Of a stretch of DNA of 64,000 nt, positions 27,245-37,074 are shown piece by piece. The notes beneath the pieces are model-generated. The model did not search any database. It worked only from the letters and a program-made list of their open reading frames with translations, and was not told where the DNA came from. The stretch is from assembly GCA_025451235.1 (NCBI GenBank), contig JANWKT010000017.1:124001-188000 (forward strand), read 5' to 3'. Made by a program: the position numbers and the translations under genes. Position 1 is the stretch's first letter. Each line of letters starts with the position of its first letter. The DNA comes from Flavobacteriales bacterium. Lineage in GTDB: Bacteria; Bacteroidota; Bacteroidia; CAIKAF01.

Positions 27245-29527
27245 TTGTCAGCGAAGCGCAAAACGTTTAGAAATGTATTTATCAAAAACTACCGATGGAT
27301 ATGGTGGTTATTATTTTCTCCATTTATCATACTTTCGATTTTAGTGATCATGGCCAAGTTTGGCCTCCTCGGTGAAATGCCAGATATAAGGGAGATTGAA
27401 GATCCGAAAAGGAACGAGGCCTCTGTTGTTTATTCATCAGACGGTAAGATCCTGGGGAAATACTTTATTGAGAACCGGACCATCATTGAATTTGAGGCCA
27501 TTTCACCCAACGTGATCAATGCATTGATACCAACCGAAGATGTGCGATTTTATAAACATTCAGGAATTGATCCCAGAGGAACAGTTCGTGCTTTTTCAAG
27601 ATTGGGGAGAGACGGAGGGGCCAGCACGATTTCCCAGCAATTGGCAAAACTACTTTTCCACAAGAAACCAAAAACCACCATTGGACGATTGATCCAGAAA
27701 GTAAAGGAATGGGTGATCGCCCTGGAATTGGAAAGAGCCTATACAAAAAAGGAAATCCTCACCATGTATTTGAATCAAGCTGATTTCGGACATAATATTT
27801 ATGGGATCCATTCGGCGGCCAAAACTTACTTCAACAAACCCCCCAAGGAATTAACCGTTCCTGAAGCCGCATTGTTGGTGGGGTTGTTAAAAGGGCCTTC
27901 TTTATATAGTCCATGGAATTGTTATAAAAGGGATCGGTTACAGTTGGCTATTGACAGAAGGAACACGGTGCTTAACCAAATGGAAAAATATGGGAAGATC
28001 AACCATGCCCAATGTGAGGAGTTTAAAAAAGAAAAACTGGTTCCTGATATGCAGCAATTGAAGACCAGGATCTTGGCGAATGCTTATGGTGGAGGGAACA
28101 CCCAATATTTCATGGAAGAACTCAAGAAGGATGTAAATGTTTGGTGTAAAAACAATACCAACCCAAGGACCGGGAAACCCTATAATGTGTATTCAGATGG
28201 ATTGAAAATATATACTACGATTGATTCAAGGATGCAGAAATATGCAGAACAGGCGGTAAGGGAATATATGCCCAAACTTCAATCGCAATTTTTCAAATTA
28301 AAAAAAGGGAAAAAAAATGGCCCCTTTTCAGCAGATCTGTCTACAAAAGAAGTGGACAAAATGATCATGCAGGGAATTAAAAATTCAGACAATTATAGAG
28401 AACTGAAAGAAAAAGGGGTGGCTGAATCGGACATCTTAAAGGACATAAAAGAACCCAGGAAGATGACCATTTTTACTTGGTCGGGACCCAAGGATACTAC
28501 CATGACTCCTTGGGATTCGGTGATCCACCATAAGAGTTTTTTGATGAATGGTTTAATGTGTTTAAACCCCCATACAGGAGAGGTAAAGGCTTGGGTGGGT
28601 GGAATTGATTATTCATACTTTAAATATGATCACGTAAGAGCTGGAAAATTTGATGCCAAGAAAAAAGCAGTGATTCCCGGCGGAGGCCGGCAGGTGGGTT
28701 CAACTTTCAAACCCTTTGTTTATGCGATGGCCATGAGGGAAAACAGATCGCCCTGTGAAAAAGTTCCCAATGTAAAAGTATGTATTGATGATTGGTGCCC
28801 TGATAATTCAGGAAGCTATAAGGAAGGCGAAATGATTCGCCTCAGGGAGGCATTGGCATATTCTATCAACTATATCTCAGCGTATTTAATGAAACAGTAT
28901 GGTGCTACGGCGGTTATTAAACTAGCCAGGGAATTGGGAATATCGGCCCCCATGGAAGCAAACCCTGCCATTTGCCTGGGGACCGCTGATATTTCTGTAT
29001 TCGAAATGGTGGCTGCCTTTAGTACGTTTTTTAATAAGGGCATTTATAATTCACCCATTTTCCTCACCCGTATTGAAGACAGAAATGGAAATTTATTGGC
29101 CGAATTTACCAATGAAAGTAGAGAGGTCCTAAATGAACAAGCGGCATATTTGACCATTAACTTAATGAGTGGAGTTACCATGGGAACAGGAAAGGACCTG
29201 CTGAACATCTACAAATTTACTGAACCAGTAGCGGGAAAAACCGGGACGACCCAAAATGCATCCGACGGATGGTTTATTGCCGGTACCCCGGATCTAGTTT
29301 GTGGTGTTTGGACCGGAGCAGAAGACAGAACAGTTAGACAAACCAATTGGTATGGGGGAAAAATGGCGCTGCCGGTTTGGGGCTTGTTTATGAGAAAAGT
29401 ATATGACGATAGAAGTATTAGGATCAATAGAGGTGATTTTGAGCCACCTGCCTCTATGACTGTGGAAATTAACTGTGTGGATGATCCTGAAGAGTTGGAA
29501 GAGGAGGAAATGAACAATAATTTTTAG
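27245..29527 (+). CDS. Penicillin-binding protein 1A (copy 1)
   Basis: A 760-aa bifunctional class A PBP that polymerises and crosslinks peptidoglycan. It has one membrane anchor ('WWLLFSPFIILSILVIM'), a GT51 transglycosylase with 'TEDVRFYKHSGIDPRG' and 'GGASTISQQLAKLL', and a transpeptidase with the active-site 'GSTFKPF', 'SIN' and 'KTGTT'. The start is TTG, 2 nt after the gldH stop. A close paralogue follows at once. Tail 'EELEEEEMNNNF' is acidic. Confidence 0.95.
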   Translation: MSAKRKTFRNVFIKNYRWIWWLLFSPFIILSILVIMAKFGLLGEMPDIREIEDPKRNEASVVYSSDGKILGKYFIENRTIIEFEAISPNVINALIPTEDVRFYKHSGIDPRGTVRAFSRLGRDGGASTISQQLAKLLFHKKPKTTIGRLIQKVKEWVIALELERAYTKKEILTMYLNQADFGHNIYGIHSAAKTYFNKPPKELTVPEAALLVGLLKGPSLYSPWNCYKRDRLQLAIDRRNTVLNQMEKYGKINHAQCEEFKKEKLVPDMQQLKTRILANAYGGGNTQYFMEELKKDVNVWCKNNTNPRTGKPYNVYSDGLKIYTTIDSRMQKYAEQAVREYMPKLQSQFFKLKKGKKNGPFSADLSTKEVDKMIMQGIKNSDNYRELKEKGVAESDILKDIKEPRKMTIFTWSGPKDTTMTPWDSVIHHKSFLMNGLMCLNPHTGEVKAWVGGIDYSYFKYDHVRAGKFDAKKKAVIPGGGRQVGSTFKPFVYAMAMRENRSPCEKVPNVKVCIDDWCPDNSGSYKEGEMIRLREALAYSINYISAYLMKQYGATAVIKLARELGISAPMEANPAICLGTADISVFEMVAAFSTFFNKGIYNSPIFLTRIEDRNGNLLAEFTNESREVLNEQAAYLTINLMSGVTMGTGKDLLNIYKFTEPVAGKTGTTQNASDGWFIAGTPDLVCGVWTGAEDRTVRQTNWYGGKMALPVWGLFMRKVYDDRSIRINRGDFEPPASMTVEINCVDDPEELEEEEMNNNF

Positions 29528-29584
29528 TCTTGAATGAAGGGAATTATTTCAGGATAGCTTAACTTTACTGCATTCTTAACATTA

Positions 29585-31936
29585 TTGACCAAAACAAGAA
29601 AACGATCAACCGTGGCTAGGATTTTTAGAAGTAGATTATTAAGAAATTATAGATGGATCTGGTGGATATTATTCTCCCCATTCGTCATGTTAGGCTCATT
29701 GGTGTTGTTGGCTTCGGTGGGTGCATTAGGTGAAATGCCAGACTTTAAAGACCTGGAAGATCCACAAAGAAACCTGGCATCCATTGTTTATTCGGCAGAT
29801 GGAAAAGTACTAGGCAAATATTATGTTGAAAACAGGGTTGCGGTGGATTACGAAGACATTTCACCCAATGTGATCAATGCCCTGATTGCCACAGAGGATG
29901 TGAGGTTTTATTCGCATTCAGGAATTGATGCAAGAGGAACTTTAAGGGCTTTTACATCCTTTGGAAGAGAGGGTGGAGCAAGTACGATCACCCAACAGTT
30001 GGCCAAGATCTTATTCCATAAAAAACCCCAGTCAAAAATTGGAAGGCTTATACAAAAAGTAAAAGAATGGGTAATTGCATTAAGGCTGGAAAAGAATTAT
30101 ACCAAAAAAGAGATCCTTACGATGTATCTGAATCAAGCTGATTTTGGACATAATATTTACGGGATCAATTCAGCGTCTAAAATTTATTTTAACAAACCTC
30201 CCAAGGATTTGAATGTTCCCGAAGCAGCAATGCTGGTGGGACTTTTAAAAGCCCCAACAAGGTTCAGCCCAATTACCAACTTCAAGAAGAATAAAATGCA
30301 GGTGACCCTTAACAGAAGGAATACTGTTCTGGAGCAAATGGCAAAATATAAAAAGATCACCTCTGCCGAATGTATTGAATTCAAAAAAGCGGAAGTGATC
30401 AGTAATATCGAGGAACTGAAAGAAAGGATTTCTAAAAATGCATATGGGCATGGTGAAGTAGCGCATTATTTCATGGAGGAACTGAAGAAAGATGTAGAGG
30501 CCTGGTGTATGACCACGATCAATCCGAGAACCAAGAAAAATTATAATCTATATACAGATGGACTCAGGGTGTATACAACCATAGATTCAAAGATACAGGC
30601 ATATGCGGAGGCTGCGGTAAAGGAGTATATGCCCAAGTTGCAAGCTTTGTTTTTTAAAACAAAAAAAGGGAAAAAGAATGCTCCGTTTCCATCCAACATG
30701 AAACCGGAAGAAATGGAAAAGATCATTATGCAGGGAGTAAAAACATCGGATGGCTATAAAGCGCTGAAGAATGAAGGTGTTTCGGAACCAGACATTATGA
30801 AAATATTCAAAACACCGAAACAGATGACGGTGTTTTCGTGGAGTGGGCCCAAAGATACGGTGATGACCCCCTGGGATTCGGTGGTTTATCATAAATCATT
30901 TTTGATGAATGGATTGATGTGTATGGATCCGCATACCGGGGAGATCAAGGCATGGTCGGGAGGTGTAGATTTTACGTATTATAAGTATGACCACGTTAGA
31001 GCCGGAAAATATGATATTAAAACCAAAAAAATTATGCCTGGAGGTGGTCGCCAGGTAGGCTCTACTTTCAAACCCTTTGTATATGCAATGGCGATGAGAG
31101 AAGGAAGATCTCCTTGCGAAGAAGTTCCGAATGTAAAAGTATGCATTGAAAGTGCCTGGAGCAGGTGGTGTCCCGATAATTCAGGAGGTCCACCAGAAGG
31201 AGCTATGATCTCCTTGAAGGATGCATTGGCAGGATCCGTGAATTATATCTCCGCTTATTTAATCAAACAATATGGAGCAGCTTCTGTGGTAAAATTGGTA
31301 AAAGAACTGGGAGTGACTGCACCACTGGATCCTAATCCATCTATTTGCCTGGGGACTCCGGACATTTCTGTATACGAAATGGTGGGGGCTTTCAGTACTT
31401 TTTTTAATAAAGGAATCTATAATAAGCCCATTTTCTTAACTCGAATTGAAGATAAAAATGGAAATACATTGGCCGAATTTACCACGGAAAGCAGAGAAGT
31501 ATTAAACGAAGAAGCGGCCTACCTGATGGTAGAATTAATGAGAGGGGTTGTATTACATGGAACCTCTACAAGACTTAGGGGCACTTATAAATTCAAAGAA
31601 GCTGTAGCAGGCAAAACGGGAACTACCCAAAGCAACTCGGATGGTTGGTTTATCGCTGGAACACCTGATCTTGTTTGTGGAGTTTGGACAGGAGCTGATG
31701 ACCGCACCGTGCGGTTTGTAAGCACGGGTTATGGCCAAGGAGCCAATATGGCATTGCCTATTTGGGGAATTTTTATGCGAAAGGTATATGATGATCCATC
31801 GATCAAGATCAATAGGGGAGATTTTGACAAGCCAGCTACACCACCCACCATTGAATTAAATTGCGGTGAGTATAGACAAGGCCAAAATGAGAATCATCTT
31901 TACAACAATATTATTTTTGATAACGAGAAAGACTGA
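29585..31936 (+). CDS. Penicillin-binding protein 1A (copy 2)
   Basis: A 783-aa class A PBP, a tandem paralogue of the preceding gene with long blocks of identity ('VKEWVIAL', 'MYLNQADFGHNIYGI', 'VGSTFKPFVYAMAM'). All catalytic motifs are intact: 'TEDVRFYSHSGIDARG', 'GSTFKPF', 'SVN', 'KTGTT'. It differs by small insertions, for example near 'CIESAWSRWCPDNSGG'. The start is TTG, 57 nt after copy 1. Both copies therefore look functional. Confidence 0.95.
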   Translation: MTKTRKRSTVARIFRSRLLRNYRWIWWILFSPFVMLGSLVLLASVGALGEMPDFKDLEDPQRNLASIVYSADGKVLGKYYVENRVAVDYEDISPNVINALIATEDVRFYSHSGIDARGTLRAFTSFGREGGASTITQQLAKILFHKKPQSKIGRLIQKVKEWVIALRLEKNYTKKEILTMYLNQADFGHNIYGINSASKIYFNKPPKDLNVPEAAMLVGLLKAPTRFSPITNFKKNKMQVTLNRRNTVLEQMAKYKKITSAECIEFKKAEVISNIEELKERISKNAYGHGEVAHYFMEELKKDVEAWCMTTINPRTKKNYNLYTDGLRVYTTIDSKIQAYAEAAVKEYMPKLQALFFKTKKGKKNAPFPSNMKPEEMEKIIMQGVKTSDGYKALKNEGVSEPDIMKIFKTPKQMTVFSWSGPKDTVMTPWDSVVYHKSFLMNGLMCMDPHTGEIKAWSGGVDFTYYKYDHVRAGKYDIKTKKIMPGGGRQVGSTFKPFVYAMAMREGRSPCEEVPNVKVCIESAWSRWCPDNSGGPPEGAMISLKDALAGSVNYISAYLIKQYGAASVVKLVKELGVTAPLDPNPSICLGTPDISVYEMVGAFSTFFNKGIYNKPIFLTRIEDKNGNTLAEFTTESREVLNEEAAYLMVELMRGVVLHGTSTRLRGTYKFKEAVAGKTGTTQSNSDGWFIAGTPDLVCGVWTGADDRTVRFVSTGYGQGANMALPIWGIFMRKVYDDPSIKINRGDFDKPATPPTIELNCGEYRQGQNENHLYNNIIFDNEKD

Positions 31937-31945
31937 GTTTTTGCA

Positions 31946-32644
31946 ATGAATAAATTGGTAAATAATGCTGAAGAGGCCATCCATGGTATCGAGGACAATA
32001 TGACTTTGATGCTGGGAGGATTTGGTCTATGTGGGATCCCCGAGAATTGTATTTCTGCACTGGTGAAAAAAGGCACGAAATCACTCACCTGTATTTCGAA
32101 CAATGCAGGGGTGGACGATTTTGGGATTGGATTGATGTTGCAAAAAAAGCAGGTGAAAAAAATGATCTCCTCTTATGTTGGCGAAAATGCAGAGTTCGAA
32201 AGACAGCTATTGTCGGGAGAACTAGAGGTGGAATTGATCCCGCAGGGAACGCTGGCCACTCGTTGTATGGCTGCCGGCTATGGAATGCCGGCGATTTTTA
32301 CACCGGCAGGGGTTGGTACAGAAGTTGCAGAAGGTAAAGAAACCAGGGTTTTTAATGGCAAGACCTATTTAATGGAGTATGCCTTTGATGCTGATTTTGC
32401 CATCGTAAAAGCATGGAAAGGGGATTCAATGGGAAATCTTGTATTCAGAAGTACTTCCAGGAACTTTAATCCGTTAATGGCGATGGCCGGTAAAATAACC
32501 ATTGCAGAAGTGGAGGAATTAGTGCCTGTAGGGTCCCTTGACCCAGACCATGTGCATACCCCCGGAATTTATGTTCACCGGATATTTGAAGGAAAGGGCT
32601 ATGAAAAAAGGATTGAACAAAGGACTGTAAGAAAAAAGGAATAA
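31946..32644 (+). CDS. scoA: 3-oxoacid CoA-transferase subunit A
   Basis: A 232-aa alpha subunit of succinyl-CoA:3-ketoacid (acetoacetate) CoA transferase. It has 'MLGGFGLCGIPENCISAL', 'LTCISNNAGVDDFG', 'LIPQGTLATRCMAAGYGMPAI' and 'AMAGKITIAEVEELV'. The beta subunit, which carries the catalytic Glu and normally follows, is absent; the next gene is a secreted unknown. It starts 10 nt after the second PBP1A, so it is likely in the same transcript. Confidence 0.92.
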   Translation: MNKLVNNAEEAIHGIEDNMTLMLGGFGLCGIPENCISALVKKGTKSLTCISNNAGVDDFGIGLMLQKKQVKKMISSYVGENAEFERQLLSGELEVELIPQGTLATRCMAAGYGMPAIFTPAGVGTEVAEGKETRVFNGKTYLMEYAFDADFAIVKAWKGDSMGNLVFRSTSRNFNPLMAMAGKITIAEVEELVPVGSLDPDHVHTPGIYVHRIFEGKGYEKRIEQRTVRKKE

Positions 32645-32682
32645 ATGCGTTTTCTAAATATAAGTTTAAAACCAAACAGCTT

Positions 32683-33237
32683 ATGCGAAAATTTACCATT
32701 TTATTAATTGTCTCGGCCCTGCTGGTCCTTACGAAAAAAGCAGAAGCCAGGAACCTTTGGGAAGGCAATCAGGGTCCTAAGTTTACCATTACCAGTGGAT
32801 CTCTTCATGTAAATGGGTCCAAGTTCGGGCAACCATGGAAGATCAACCCCTTTTTAACCGCTGTGGGAGGGAAATATGTTACCAAGCACCTATTTCATAA
32901 GGTATATACTTTCGATGACCTGGGGATCCATGTATATGAATATCCTAAAAGAGAAGAGGCGAATGAGATCCAGGTGTCTTTTATCAGGCAGAATTTAAAA
33001 TTTGCCCCAAAAACCAACTTTAATGGCGTCTTTAAGATCGAGAAAACACCAATCACCAGGAAAACAAGCATTCAAAAGGTAATCAAGTCGTTACCAGTTT
33101 ATAATTTCACCAAAGGATTGAAAGGGAACTTTTACAGAGGGGAGTATAAGGGAGTATATGTTTATCTCAACTATTCCGATAACTCATTCAAGTTTTTAGA
33201 CTTTATCTCTTTTGGGATGAGTGGAAAAGTAAAATAA
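32683..33237 (+). CDS. Secreted protein of unknown function
   Basis: A 184-aa protein with a signal peptide ('ILLIVSALLVLTKKAEA'). The mature part has 'FTITSGSLHVNGSKFGQPWKI', 'YTFDDLGIHVYEY' and 'YVYLNYSDNSFKFLDFISF'. This pattern recalls small periplasmic beta proteins of the DUF7738 kind, but I am not certain. Last gene of the forward run; it converges with the cyclase gene. Confidence 0.7.
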   Translation: MRKFTILLIVSALLVLTKKAEARNLWEGNQGPKFTITSGSLHVNGSKFGQPWKINPFLTAVGGKYVTKHLFHKVYTFDDLGIHVYEYPKREEANEIQVSFIRQNLKFAPKTNFNGVFKIEKTPITRKTSIQKVIKSLPVYNFTKGLKGNFYRGEYKGVYVYLNYSDNSFKFLDFISFGMSGKVK

Positions 33238-33253
33238 GTTAGGGAAGACTAAT

Positions 33254-35407
33254 TTATTTAAAATCAAGGGTCGTTATATTTGAAGCTCCGGCTCCGGAAC
33301 CACCTTTTAAAGCCTCTTCGCACCTTTTAATATAAATGGCAGAAACCTTATCGTTTGGTTCTATTTCAAGGCATTTTTTAAAGCCCAGAATGGCTTCAGC
33401 ATACATTTTATCCCTGTATTTTTTAATGGAGCTTTCGTATTCAGCCTCCAGCAGGACCTTTTTATCCATTCCAGCTTCGGATCTCTTGCCCATTACTTCC
33501 CAAATACTTACAGGTTCGGTTTTCCCTTTAGCGATCACATAATCGATAAAGCGGAATAAGAAGGTTGATTTATTATCTAAAATACCGATAGAAGGCCCAC
33601 TTACAAGTATTTCTACTCCATATACCTTGGTCATTCCTTCAATCCTTGAACAAAGATTCACAGCATCTCCAATGGCCGTAGAATCCATTCTTTCATTCCC
33701 CCCCAAAGTTCCTATGATCACCTGCCCTGTATGGATCCCAATACCCATTTCCAAAGCCGGTTTTGAAGCTTCCTTCCGGAGATGATTATACCTCCTTAAG
33801 GAATCCTGCATTTCCAGGGCCGCCGTAATGGTATTATAAGCGCTGCTTTGATCTCCTTCCTTTTCAAAAAGAGCCATGATCCCATCCCCCATATATTTAT
33901 CAACGAATCCATGATGCGCTCTTATTGGGGGTTCCACATATGATAAATATTCATTCAGCATATTGAATACTTCGTCGGGCGACATTTTTTCAGAAAGAGT
34001 GGTAAACGATCTAATATCACTGAAAAGAACCGTTATTTCTCCTTTTTCAGCATTGCCCGGTTTAATGGACTCAATCCCTTCTTTAGCCACCCGTTTCAGG
34101 AATTGCTTGGGTACAAACTTTTGAAAGGTCCTGGCATAGATCTCGGTTGTTCTAAATGCATGGGCTGATCTCGTAGAGAGAATAAACGACTGAGCAAAAA
34201 CCACTATAAATAAACCTACAGGCAGATATAGGCCCGTGTGCACCACCTCGGTTTGGTTCAATATTTCATTGACCATGGTTAAAAGAAGGAATAATGAAGT
34301 GGTTAGGAAAAGATCGGCCCCTTCTCTTTTTCTTATGACCGCTTTGGTGAAAACAAAGATGATGATCAAGCTTGAAATAGATGAAAAGAAGGTAAAAATA
34401 TAGGAGGTAAATGTATAGATCCCTACGGGAGTAAATAGCACAAAAAGGCATAAACCAATACCTATGGACATAATGGTCCAATACAGGTATTTGGGCCATT
34501 CTTTAGGGTAAAGGGACCTGGAGAATGCGGAATAAATGGGGATACTCGTAAAGGTAAGAAGGAATTCAATTTTTCTTGAAATAAACCAATCCAGGTTTGG
34601 AAATATAATGGTCACAAGGTTTTCCCCGGTAAATAAGCTTCGGACGCCGATCGACAAGCACATCAATCCAAAAAACAAGGTACTGACATCAATTTTTCTA
34701 AGCGAAAACAACCCAAAATGATACAATGCCATAATAAACAAACAACCGAAAAGGAATATTTCCAGAACGATCCTTATATCTCTTTCCTTTTGAACCGAGG
34801 GATATTCGCCAAACTTGATGGGATGCCATATACCCCCTTTCCAATGATGGTAATTAGAGACCTGGACAACAAATTGAACAACCGAAGAGTCGGGATAAAA
34901 TGCAACCACTTGCGGTTTATATTCAGGGATGCTGGTATTTTTATTTTGGCCAACCACCCCGTTTTTAGCTACCAATTCATTATTCACCCAAAGCTTATAT
35001 GCATTGCTCATGGTAATAATTTTCAGTGCATATAATTTTTCCGGATTCTTTATTTTTACTTTTAACCTGAAAGTGGCAAAACCGTTTCCTGAAACTTCCT
35101 GCCCGTTGAATTTCTGTCCGTTCCAGATATTTGGAATTTGAACCAAATCACTGGGGATTGTATCACTGTTTTTAAAATCTCCAGGATCTAATAACTTGTT
35201 CCAGTATATTTCCCACTCTCCATCCAATCTTATATTTCCATCTTTTTCAAAATTCCAGGCTTGCAGGTCCATAAACCCTTTTTCTGCCCTTTTTTTGGCA
35301 GGTGCATTTGCCCGGGTCGCAAATGCATAAATAAGAATCGTAATGGGTAGAATAACAATCAGCCAGGAAAATATTTTTTTGGTATTAATTCCGGGTGATT
35401 TTTTCAT
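33254..35407 (-). CDS. Membrane adenylate/guanylate cyclase with 7TM sensor region
   Basis: A 717-aa class III nucleotidyl cyclase. Order: N-terminal anchor, an extracytoplasmic domain like 7TMR-DISM (about residues 45-200, 'LDGEWEIYWNKLLDP'), seven predicted membrane helices (~205-430), the cyclase domain ('EITVLFSDIRSFTTLSEKM' with the first metal Asp, 'VDKYMGDGIMALFE' with the second, 'AIGDAVNLCSRIEGMTK'), and a TPR-like tail ('YAEAILGFKKCLEIEP'). It likely makes a cyclic nucleotide in response to an envelope signal. It is transcribed alone. Confidence 0.9.
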   Translation of the reverse strand: MKKSPGINTKKIFSWLIVILPITILIYAFATRANAPAKKRAEKGFMDLQAWNFEKDGNIRLDGEWEIYWNKLLDPGDFKNSDTIPSDLVQIPNIWNGQKFNGQEVSGNGFATFRLKVKIKNPEKLYALKIITMSNAYKLWVNNELVAKNGVVGQNKNTSIPEYKPQVVAFYPDSSVVQFVVQVSNYHHWKGGIWHPIKFGEYPSVQKERDIRIVLEIFLFGCLFIMALYHFGLFSLRKIDVSTLFFGLMCLSIGVRSLFTGENLVTIIFPNLDWFISRKIEFLLTFTSIPIYSAFSRSLYPKEWPKYLYWTIMSIGIGLCLFVLFTPVGIYTFTSYIFTFFSSISSLIIIFVFTKAVIRKREGADLFLTTSLFLLLTMVNEILNQTEVVHTGLYLPVGLFIVVFAQSFILSTRSAHAFRTTEIYARTFQKFVPKQFLKRVAKEGIESIKPGNAEKGEITVLFSDIRSFTTLSEKMSPDEVFNMLNEYLSYVEPPIRAHHGFVDKYMGDGIMALFEKEGDQSSAYNTITAALEMQDSLRRYNHLRKEASKPALEMGIGIHTGQVIIGTLGGNERMDSTAIGDAVNLCSRIEGMTKVYGVEILVSGPSIGILDNKSTFLFRFIDYVIAKGKTEPVSIWEVMGKRSEAGMDKKVLLEAEYESSIKKYRDKMYAEAILGFKKCLEIEPNDKVSAIYIKRCEEALKGGSGAGASNITTLDFK

Positions 35408-35463
35408 GGGTTAAAAGGGCTTTTATAAAAATGGGTTAGCATTTATACTACAAACATATCATT

Positions 35464-36042
35464 TTATAACACTTTTCTTATATCGGGCCATTCTGACCTT
35501 AGGATGCTATAATAGCAAGTACTCCTCCTGAACCCATCAGTCATGAGCATATGGCTTCGCAAGATCCCATCCAATTTTCCGCCGATTTTTTCCACAGCAT
35601 TCCGTGAAGCTTTATTTCTTTCGTCAATCCTGAATTCCACCCTTTCAAAGTTCAAATCATCAAAAGCGTACTGAAGGAGAAGATGTTTGCACTTTCTGTT
35701 AAGGCCGGTTTGTTGAAATTGTCTACCGACCCAGGTCCACCCGATCTCGATTCTCCTGTCGTAATTGGATACATTGGCAAAACTTGTACTGCCTGCATAC
35801 TGTCCAAGTTCTTTGTCGAATATGGAAAATGCATACCTGAACTTTATCCTTCTTTCCTTGAGGGCTGTTTGAATATATGCTTGTAGCAGCTCTGAAGTAT
35901 GAATAGGTGTAGGAGAATATTGTAGGAGACTTGGATCATGTGTTGCAATAGGAAGAAGATGATCAAAATCATTTAATAGAAGAGGGCTTAATATGGCTCT
36001 TTCATTCTCGAGCACCAGGTCTTTTTCAAAACTAAAATCCAT
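35464..36042 (-). CDS. GNAT N-acetyltransferase, RimJ/RimL type
   Basis: A 192-aa GNAT protein ('ENERAILSPLLLNDFDHLLPIA', 'RRIEIGWTWVGRQFQQTGLNRKC', 'FERVEFRIDERNKASRNAVEKIGGK'). RimJ/L-like members acetylate protein N termini or small molecules; the substrate is unknown here. It starts 1 nt from the stop of the upstream YeiH-family gene, so the two are probably co-transcribed. Confidence 0.88.
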   Translation of the reverse strand: MDFSFEKDLVLENERAILSPLLLNDFDHLLPIATHDPSLLQYSPTPIHTSELLQAYIQTALKERRIKFRYAFSIFDKELGQYAGSTSFANVSNYDRRIEIGWTWVGRQFQQTGLNRKCKHLLLQYAFDDLNFERVEFRIDERNKASRNAVEKIGGKLDGILRSHMLMTDGFRRSTCYYSILRSEWPDIRKVL

Positions 36043-36043
36043 T

Positions 36044-36994
36044 TTATATAAGATTAATAACAGCGATTAAACTGGTAACGGATATAAGTATCCATAACAA
36101 GATCCCTTGGAACATAGGTCGAAAACCAACCGCTTTTACATCCTCACGTGTTAGGCTTGAACCGATGAGGAATAAAGTAAGGACCAATCCATGCTTGGCC
36201 ACGTTTTTAATACCTTGATAAACGAGTTCGCCCTGGGGATAAATGGTTGTAATAACGGTGGCTAGGATAAAGAAAAAAATAAACCAGGGGATGGATATTT
36301 TTTTATTCTTTCCTTTTTTGAACAGTGCAAGAACCAATGCCAAAGGAATGATCCATAATGCCCTGGTTAGTTTTACAGTAGTAGCAATTCTCAATGCTTC
36401 TTCACCATACTTGGAAGATGCACCTACAACAGAACTGGTATCGTGTATTGCCACCGCACTCCATATACCAAATTGCTCCTGGCTTAATTCAAGCCAATGG
36501 CCAAGAAAAGGAAAAACAAACAAGGCAACCGCATTTAAAATAAAAATAGTTACCAATGAAACGGACATGGATTTTGGATCTGCATTGATCACAGGTCCTA
36601 CTGCTGCAATAGCACTTCCTCCGCAGATAGCCGTTCCGGAAGAGATCAATATGGATGTATTGGATTCTATTTTAAGCATTCTCCCCAATAATATTCCTAT
36701 CAATAAAGTTCCAAGGATGGTGGCTACCGCAAAACCAAGTCCTGAAAATCCGGCATCTGCTACCGCATATATATTCATGCCAAATCCAAGTCCTACGATT
36801 GACCATCTTAGCAGGTATTTGGCGACACCCTGGCTGAGGTTCTTAAGAGGGTTTCCGAATATTAATGCAAAAACAAGTCCTCCGGCCAATGCTATGGGTG
36901 GAGAAATAAGTCCACTTGCCGACACCCCAGCTAATACAAGGTAAATAATTTTTAAGATGGAATTTTCTTTAAAAAAGTGGGATAGCTTATTCAT
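36044..36994 (-). CDS. YeiH/UPF0324 family transporter
   Basis: A 316-aa membrane protein with about ten hydrophobic segments. Family marks include 'SSGTAICGGSAIAAVGPVI', 'IWSAVAIHDTSSVVGAS' and 'LTRALWIIPLALVLAL'. Relatives are called putative sulfate exporters, with limited proof. It leads a two-gene unit with the GNAT gene. Confidence 0.9.
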   Translation of the reverse strand: MNKLSHFFKENSILKIIYLVLAGVSASGLISPPIALAGGLVFALIFGNPLKNLSQGVAKYLLRWSIVGLGFGMNIYAVADAGFSGLGFAVATILGTLLIGILLGRMLKIESNTSILISSGTAICGGSAIAAVGPVINADPKSMSVSLVTIFILNAVALFVFPFLGHWLELSQEQFGIWSAVAIHDTSSVVGASSKYGEEALRIATTVKLTRALWIIPLALVLALFKKGKNKKISIPWFIFFFILATVITTIYPQGELVYQGIKNVAKHGLVLTLFLIGSSLTREDVKAVGFRPMFQGILLWILISVTSLIAVINLI

Positions 36995-37074
36995 CCAGTT
37001 ATGGGAGGCTACTCGTTATTTCTATCAAAAGTAATTTTTTACTTTAATAAAATCACCCAAAAAAAGATTTGTTT

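Noticed and set aside
36243-36944. 233-aa plus-strand ORF
   Set aside because: It is antisense to the YeiH-family gene, whose membrane segments and family motifs are convincing.
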